A stretch of 33,631 nt of DNA from Oscillatoria sp. SIO1A7 (GTDB taxonomy: Bacteria > Cyanobacteriota > Cyanobacteriia > Cyanobacteriales > Laspinemataceae), in contig JAAHFN010000073.1 of the NCBI GenBank assembly GCA_010672965.1, positions 1-33,631 of the forward strand. Direction: 5' to 3'. How positions within the stretch are numbered: position 1 is the first letter of the stretch; each line of letters opens with the position of its first letter. The position numbers and the translations under genes were made by a program. The notes below the pieces were generated by a model that saw only the letters and a list, made by a program, of their open reading frames with translations, had not been told where the DNA came from and searched no databases. Below are positions 29,026-33,631 of the stretch, one piece after another.

Positions 29026-31161
29026 ATGTCGGAACTAGCTGCCATTCCCGGACTCTACGATCTGTGGCAACGCACCAGGGGAACTTTGGATGTCTCCGTT
29101 GCCGTCCTCGACGGTCTCGTTGACACGGACCATTCCTGCTTTCAGAGAGCCGAACTGAAGCGGCTGCCAACTATGGTGCAGGGAAAAGCCAGCGCTACCG
29201 GGCGGATGTCTGCCCACGGCACCCACATCGCCAGTATCATTTTCGGGCAACCAAACAGTCCCGTCGAGGGCATCGCCTCTAGCTGTCGGGGTCTGGTTGC
29301 TCCGGTCTTTGCCGACAATAGGCGATCGCTCTCCCAATTGGATCTTGCTCGGGCTATCGAAAGGGCTGCCGAAAGCGGCGCTAATGTCATTAATATCAGC
29401 GGCGGTTCTCTCACCGATTTGGGCGAAGCGGAAGACTGGCTCTTACGCGCCGTTACTATGTGCCGCGATCGCAATATTTTAATCGTGGCGGCTGCCGGTA
29501 ACGATGGTTGCGACTGCTTGCATATCCCTGCAGCCTTGCCAGCAGTTCTGGCGGTAGGTGCGATGGATGCCAAGGGCAAACCCCTGGACTTCAGCAACTG
29601 GGGAGAACAATACCAAAGCCAAGGTATTCTGGCTCTGGGCGAAAACTTGCATGGGGCGAAGCCGGGAGGCGGCACCATGCAAATGACTGGAACCAGCTTT
29701 GCCGCCCCGATCGTTACTGGTGTTGTGGCTCTGTTACTCAGCTTGCAAATCCAACGGGGAGAAAATCCCAATCCCCAAGCAGTGCGGGAAGCGTTGCTGG
29801 CGACTGCCCTTCCCTGCGAATTTGCCGATACCGATCGCAGCCGGAAATGTTTGGCAGGAAAGTTGAACATTCCAGGTGCTATCGAACATTTAACAGGAAA
29901 AACAATGTCTGAATCTGTAGCAGAATCTCTAGAAACTGGGACGGCAGAAACTGGAATGGTGGATGCCTCGGACTGTAGCTGCGGCGGCAGTCCCGAAACC
30001 GAACCCCCCAAAGTGAAAGTTACGCCCCAGCTCGAAATAGAAAGGCCGGAACTCTTTACCCCAGGGGTGCCAGTTCCCCCAGGAGTACCAGTTGCCTCTG
30101 TGCCAGTTGCCTCCGTGCCAGTTCCCCCAGGAGTACCAGTTGCCTCCGGGGTGCCAGTTGCCTCCGGTGTGGCGGCTTCGGAAACGGCAACTTATGTTGC
30201 TGCTGCGGAGGTTCCTGCCAAGCCCACCCCTGTAAACCCCGTTAGTTCTCAAGGAGCGATCGTGCCCAATCTGAATCTAATCCCCAGCAACGCCGTCACC
30301 CCCAGCCAAGCCGAATCTGGCGATGGCATGGTATATACCATAGGAATCCTCGGCTACGATTTCGGTACTGAGGCGAGGCGCGACTCTTTCAAACAAATGA
30401 TGCCCGCCGTAGAGTTTGACGGGACTCAGGTTCCGTCCAACCCCTACGATGGCCGTCAAATGGCGGATTACTTGGCGAACAATCCTTCAGAAGCTAAGTC
30501 CTTAATCTGGACGCTGAATCTGGAACTGACTCCTATTTATGCTATCGAACCTATGGGTTCTTTTGCCCGAGATGTCTATGCCGTCTTGCAAGAATTCCTG
30601 GCCGGACAAGTGGAAGCGGAAAACAGCGAAGATTATATCGAGCGCGTCAGCATTCCCGGACGCATCACCGGGCGCACGGTGCGCTTATTCTCGGGTCAGG
30701 TGGTTCCGGTAATAGAACCGCAAAGTCCTCGCGGAATGTACGGCTGGAGGATCAATACCCTGATAAGTGCAGCCCTGGAAGCAGTGGGAGCCGAGCTTGA
30801 AGATGCCCAAGAACAAGAAATGCGCCGTTCTTTGAGCAGTTTCCTGAATCGCGTTTACTACGATTTGCGGAATTTGGGACAAACTTCCCAAGATCGGGCG
30901 CTCAACTTTGCGGCCACCAATGCTTTCCAAGTCGCCCAAACTTTCTCCGCAGCAGTGGGAGCGGGCATGGAACTCGATAGCATTAACGTTCAGAAGAGCC
31001 CCTTCTGCCGCATGGATAGCGATTGCTGGGACGTACAGTTAAAATTCTTCGATCCAGAAAACAACCGTCGAGCCAAGAGAGTCTTCCGGTTTACCATCGA
31101 TGTTAGCGACTTTATTCCCGTAACCTTGGGCGAAGTTCGTTCCTGGTCTTCCCCGTATTAA
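29026..31161 (+). CDS. PatA-type cyanobactin N-terminal protease
   Basis: 711 residues from the ATG at 29026; a TTG at 29011 is also open and neither has a good ribosome site. Residues 10-290 are a subtilisin-like protease with its triad in place: Asp29 (VAVLDGLVD), His64 (AHGTHIASIIFG) and Ser224 (TGTSFAAP), with the oxyanion Asn in AAAGNDGCDC. The sequence GVASS-like GIASSCRGLVAPVFADNRR and ANVINISGG follow PatA. A Pro-Val-rich repeat linker (about 340-390) leads to a C-terminal domain (YTIGILGYDFGTEARRDS onward) shared by PatA and PatG-type proteins. PatA cuts the precursor on the N-terminal side of the core. The precursor is 730 bases upstream on the same strand. Confidence 0.93.
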   Translation: MSELAAIPGLYDLWQRTRGTLDVSVAVLDGLVDTDHSCFQRAELKRLPTMVQGKASATGRMSAHGTHIASIIFGQPNSPVEGIASSCRGLVAPVFADNRRSLSQLDLARAIERAAESGANVINISGGSLTDLGEAEDWLLRAVTMCRDRNILIVAAAGNDGCDCLHIPAALPAVLAVGAMDAKGKPLDFSNWGEQYQSQGILALGENLHGAKPGGGTMQMTGTSFAAPIVTGVVALLLSLQIQRGENPNPQAVREALLATALPCEFADTDRSRKCLAGKLNIPGAIEHLTGKTMSESVAESLETGTAETGMVDASDCSCGGSPETEPPKVKVTPQLEIERPELFTPGVPVPPGVPVASVPVASVPVPPGVPVASGVPVASGVAASETATYVAAAEVPAKPTPVNPVSSQGAIVPNLNLIPSNAVTPSQAESGDGMVYTIGILGYDFGTEARRDSFKQMMPAVEFDGTQVPSNPYDGRQMADYLANNPSEAKSLIWTLNLELTPIYAIEPMGSFARDVYAVLQEFLAGQVEAENSEDYIERVSIPGRITGRTVRLFSGQVVPVIEPQSPRGMYGWRINTLISAALEAVGAELEDAQEQEMRRSLSSFLNRVYYDLRNLGQTSQDRALNFAATNAFQVAQTFSAAVGAGMELDSINVQKSPFCRMDSDCWDVQLKFFDPENNRRAKRVFRFTIDVSDFIPVTLGEVRSWSSPY
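30060..30172 (+). repeat. In-frame repeats in the protease linker
   Basis: The unit G-V-P-V-(P/A)-(P/S) is repeated about seven times (GTGCCAGTTGCCTCC-type DNA units). The repeats could change copy number by slippage without breaking the frame. Confidence 0.85.
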
Positions 31162-31163
31162 AG

Positions 31164-31189
31164 GGTGTGGGGTGTAGGGTGTAGGGTGT
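31164..31189. repeat. GGTGTAG heptamer run after the protease gene
   Basis: GGTGTGG, then GGTGTAG units, the same heptamer as at 28686-28735. Confidence 0.8.
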
Positions 31190-31342
31190 AGAGAAAAATT
31201 TTTAATTTTAAGGTTTAAACTTTAAGTGAAAACCTCAAACCTCAAACATCAAAACTCTAATGCCCAATGCCACCCACCCCCCCTCCCAAGAGGGGGAGGT
31301 TGCCCAATGCCCAATGCGAACATGCCCAATTACGAATTAACC

Positions 31343-31555
31343 ATGAGATTACCCAAACTGTCTCCTCCCGTTAAACGTCCCCACTTCATTCAACCTTATG
31401 AATGCGTCGATTTGGTTAATGGACGAGCGGAAGATTTATTCCGCCTCCGTCTGGACTTAATGCACGGAGCAAACTATAACGATCCGGCTGCATTTCAATA
31501 TCCCAGCTATGGTTCTCTCAAGATGTCCGCAGGAAACAGAAGCTTCTATGGTTAA
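31343..31555 (+). CDS. PatB-like cyanobactin cluster protein
   Basis: 70 residues from the ATG at 31343 (MRLPKLSPPVKRP). The frame is open from a GTG at 31226 but crosses repeat DNA; ATG 31322 is a second possibility. It has no membrane segment. The body IQPYECVDLVNGRAEDLFRL and LDLMHGANYNDPAAFQYPSY resembles the small PatB/AcyB/McaB proteins that follow patA in cyanobactin clusters. Their role is not settled; they are dispensable for product formation in heterologous patellamide work as I recall it. The position, 180 bases after the protease, fits the usual A-B order. Confidence 0.7.
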   Translation: MRLPKLSPPVKRPHFIQPYECVDLVNGRAEDLFRLRLDLMHGANYNDPAAFQYPSYGSLKMSAGNRSFYG

Positions 31556-31605
31556 AAAAAACTTAAGCATTCCTTGGAATAGTCAACAGTCTGCCTGAAA
31601 ATTGT

Positions 31606-31640
31606 AGGTTGGGTCGGCCATCAACGAAACCCAACCTATA
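31606..31640. repeat. GGTTGGGT palindromic spacer repeat
   Basis: TAGGTTGGGT and ACCCAACCTA pair around a 15-base loop. A relative, ACGAAACCCAACAA with TTGTTGGGTTTCG, closes the window at 33594-33630. Confidence 0.8.
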
Positions 31641-31749
31641 TTTACACTGCGGAGCTTCTGGGCTGACCGCTGATAGCTGGCGGCTTACTGCATCATTGTG
31701 CTGCATCCCCCAATTCAGGTTTAGTCATCTTAGTTTAGGAAAGATTCCC

Positions 31750-32562
31750 ATGAGTGATTTAAAATCAGTGCTGACATTTAATGGAAGCAGCGATTACATT
31801 TCTGTTACCGATGGTTCTAGCTGGGACATAACGAATTATACGGTGGAAGTATGGATAAAGCCCAACGGTGAACCGAATGAAACTTGGGCCGGAATCGTGG
31901 ATAGTAATTTTAATATTTTGTTAAGGAAGAATGGAACTATCCACCACAGATTTAATATAAATAATAACAATGATGCCAGAATACCTAGGACTCCCGAAAA
32001 CTCTATAGAATGGGATAAATGGAGTCATGTGGCTATTACAAATAATGGCGAAAATGCTAAGACTTATATCAATGGCGAGCTAAAAGCAGAAGGAGCTACA
32101 GGAGGAAATATAGTTCTAGATGAAACACCACTGTATGTAGCTCGCAACTTAGATGGTAAAAGTAACAGTTATTTTAAAGGTCAGATAGCGGATATTCGGG
32201 TTTGGAACCAAAGCCGTTCCCAAGAGGATATTAAAAACGATATGAGTCGGCGACTCAAGGGAGACGAACAAGGACTGGTTGGCTATTGGCTTTTAAATGA
32301 GGGAAGCGGCAATATAGCAGGCGATCGCACTGCTAATGAAAATGAAGGAACAATTCACGGAGGCACTTGGGAGCAGACGGAGATACCGATCGTAGAACAG
32401 CAGCAGCATCCTATCGTAGAACAGCAGCAGCATTTTTTTCCAGAGCAAGAAGAAGGGGGAACTGGGTTGGTAGGTTATGCTTATTGGTATTGTTGGAAGC
32501 AAAATCTTCTCCAAGAACAATCCGAGAAAAAGGAGTTTCGGCGCGGTCGGATTTCGGTTTGA
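31750..32562 (+). CDS. LamG/concanavalin-like domain protein
   Basis: 270 residues from the ATG at 31750; a longer frame to 31609 crosses a palindromic repeat. Residues 3-205 are one LamG-type beta-sandwich: SVLTFNGSSDYISV, then NYTVEVWIKPNG, WDKWSHVAITNNG, TYINGELKAEG, GQIADIRVWNQSRSQEDI and GLVGYWLLNEGSG. Such domains bind sugars or proteins at the cell surface, but no signal peptide is visible here. Residues 212-232 hold a duplicated PIVEQQQH. The C-terminal tail is basic (KKEFRRGRISV). It follows patB on the same strand; a link to the cyanobactin pathway is not supported by more than position. Confidence 0.85.
   Translation: MSDLKSVLTFNGSSDYISVTDGSSWDITNYTVEVWIKPNGEPNETWAGIVDSNFNILLRKNGTIHHRFNINNNNDARIPRTPENSIEWDKWSHVAITNNGENAKTYINGELKAEGATGGNIVLDETPLYVARNLDGKSNSYFKGQIADIRVWNQSRSQEDIKNDMSRRLKGDEQGLVGYWLLNEGSGNIAGDRTANENEGTIHGGTWEQTEIPIVEQQQHPIVEQQQHFFPEQEEGGTGLVGYAYWYCWKQNLLQEQSEKKEFRRGRISV
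32385..32432 (+). repeat. 24-bp tandem duplication in the LamG gene
   Basis: CC(G/T)ATCGTAGAACAGCAGCAG occurs twice in a row, encoding PIVEQQQH twice. The downstream sequence continues in frame. Confidence 0.85.
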
Positions 32563-32706
32563 AGAAATCAGAGTTTTGAGTTATTAGCTTGAGAGTTTTA
32601 AGTTTTGAGTTTGCAAAAATACTTAAGGCTCAAAACTTAAAACACCGCAAGATAGTTAGCTGTTAGCGACCGATAGCCGATAGTTAATTTTTGTAAAAGT
32701 GGGTGC

Positions 32707-32739
32707 TTGACAAAAACAGCAAAACCTGCCTAATATAAT
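32707..32739 (+). promoter_or_regulatory. Promoter of the toxin-antitoxin pair
   Basis: TTGACA at 32707-32712, then TAATAT at 32731 (18-base spacer) overlapped by TATAAT at 32734-32739. A close match to a sigma-70-type promoter, about 95 bases before the antitoxin ATG. Confidence 0.7.
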
Positions 32740-32832
32740 ATTTTAAACATTGACTCGCCTCTGGCAAAGAGAAACATTTTATGTTGAATGTTTAATTGGA
32801 TTGATAGGGACACTTAAAAACTGGAAACAAAA

Positions 32833-33063
32833 ATGCAAAAACAACAAGTCCAATATACATCGGCGCTAGATGCTTTGCTTGCTGTAGCAAAGCGTCTGAG
32901 TTTGTATGAACATCAGCACAATATAAATTCTAAGGTTTTTTTTGAACGCTATAGCAAAGGAGAACTGCCCGATGATGTGATTTTCATAGAATGGGCAAAT
33001 GATTATCGCCACTTTTTAGGATTGCGTCGGGAGATCGAGAAGAAGTTAGAAAATGTTGCCTAA
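32833..33063 (+). CDS. TumA-like antitoxin
   Basis: 76 residues, helical and soluble: TSALDALLAVAKRLSLYEHQ, then SKVFFERYSKGELPDD and WANDYRHFLGLRREIEKKLE. Small proteins of this kind precede TumE-type (DUF6516) toxins in many bacteria, and the family call depends mainly on the downstream gene. Its 3' end overlaps the next ATG by 11 bases, which is the usual coupling of an antitoxin and a toxin. As antitoxin it would bind and neutralise its partner and repress the shared promoter; that is family inference. Confidence 0.7.
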   Translation: MQKQQVQYTSALDALLAVAKRLSLYEHQHNINSKVFFERYSKGELPDDVIFIEWANDYRHFLGLRREIEKKLENVA

Positions 33064-33429
33064 GCTTTTAGCAGACTATCTAGACCGAATAGAGAAGGCA
33101 ATTGTCACTTTGAATGACGTTTATATAGAGCGTTATGAAGAAGAGATTTTGACGCCAAGAAGGGTAAATTTGCGAATAAGAGTTCGTTTTAAAAAAGGAC
33201 ATTTATTGGAAATAAATGAGGCAATAGTGGTAGAGATGAATGGGTTGACATGGCTGGATTATCGCTATCATTGTCAAGACGAAAAAATAGCTTAATATTT
33301 CGATATGACAGTACGCCCCATTTTCCTGATTTACCCAGTTTTCCACACCATAAACACTTACCAGAGGAGGTAATCGCTAGCCCAAAACCAGATCTTTTTA
33401 AGGTCATAAAAGAGGCAAATAATGTATAG
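33053..33429 (+). pseudogene. TumE-like (DUF6516) toxin, frameshifted
   Basis: The first frame (33053-33295, 80 residues) reads RVNLRIRVRFKKGHLLEINEAI, then LTWLDYRYHCQDEK and stops at TAA. The -1 frame from an A run at 33282-33287 continues the family sequence: LIFRYDSTPHFPDLPSFPHH, then KHLPEEVIASPKPDLFKVIK, ending at TAG 33427-33429. The full reading would be about 125 residues, as expected for the family, with the conserved R-Y-D and P-H-H-K-H parts in the second half. Six A instead of seven breaks the frame. This is a real deletion, a sequencing error or a slippage site. The conserved C-terminal half is lost in the first frame, so the toxin is probably inactive as written. Confidence 0.78.
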
Positions 33430-33593
33430 CATTACAGGTTGGGGACAAATTTTAAATAACCTCTGAGAAATATTAGCGCGATTCTATACCATTTTAGCTT
33501 TTAACTGAATACCTCCCAGTGACAAAAGGCGATCGCATCTCCAAATGTGACTTTAAAAGCATAAAAAGTAAGTAGTAGGGAGCGGCCCGGGAA

Positions 33594-33631
33594 CGAAACC
33601 CAACAATAGCGACAGTTTTGTTGGGTTTCGA
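33594..33631. repeat. GTTGGGTTTCG palindromic repeat at window end
   Basis: CGAAACCCAACAA pairs with TTGTTGGGTTTCG. Same style as the repeat at 31606. It may be cut by the window edge. Confidence 0.75.

Noticed and set aside
31226-31342. GTG-started extension of the PatB-like gene
   Set aside because: Its DNA consists of AACCTCAAAC-type and CCCAATGC repeats, and the family begins near MRLPKLSPP.

Overview
The window looks like a piece of a cyanobacterial chromosome. The palindrome GCGATCGC (HIP1) recurs throughout, the spacers carry the short interspersed repeats common in filamentous cyanobacteria, and several families are typical of the phylum: a cyanobactin pathway, a DUF6761-like small protein, Uma2 endonucleases and a kinase-ATPase-GAF-cyclase giant. 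A large repeat-rich filamentous form (Oscillatoriales-like) is likely but not proven.

Layout. 1-300 is a C-rich low-complexity tract. 308-1094 holds bolA and a CGFS monothiol glutaredoxin, a pair that works together in iron-sulfur trafficking. A DUF6761-like gene (1480-1734, minus), an atypical OmpR-type regulator (2500-3315) and a 1782-residue signalling protein (4048-9396) follow.

9.8-18.0 kb is an accessory island and the least ordinary part. Four small, mutually different genes (starts at 9948, 11357, 15547, 17339) each follow a copy of the same 25-nt upstream motif. Two of them carry what I read as the catalytic core of ribosome-inactivating proteins (the E-A-A/G-R helix plus the downstream segment that in ricin carries the active-site Trp). 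One of these two has a signal peptide. A third looks faintly like a Cys-His peptidase. Between them lie two copies of the same already-frameshifted reverse-transcriptase 3' end. Two unknown genes (13346, 14145), a SPOR-like periplasmic protein and a DNA-ligase-like nucleotidyltransferase (18580) are interleaved, with many copies of miniature inverted-repeat elements.

20.5-23.8 kb is ordinary: dxs, an intact Uma2 gene and a Uma2 fragment.

23.8-31.6 kb is a rearranged cyanobactin locus: a LynF/TruF/PatF-type prenyltransferase (24157), a precursor peptide missed by normal gene callers because of its size (28151-28294), a PatA-type protease (29026) and a PatB-like protein (31343). A decayed second precursor copy lies just before the prenyltransferase. 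A two-partner-secretion adhesin gene (25309) sits inside the locus. No macrocyclase (PatG) or heterocyclase (PatD) gene is in the window. The predicted core contains no Cys, Ser or Thr, so a heterocyclase would have no substrate residue; a macrocyclase must come from elsewhere.

31.7-33.4 kb has a LamG-domain protein and a TumA/TumE-like toxin-antitoxin pair whose toxin frame is broken at an A run.
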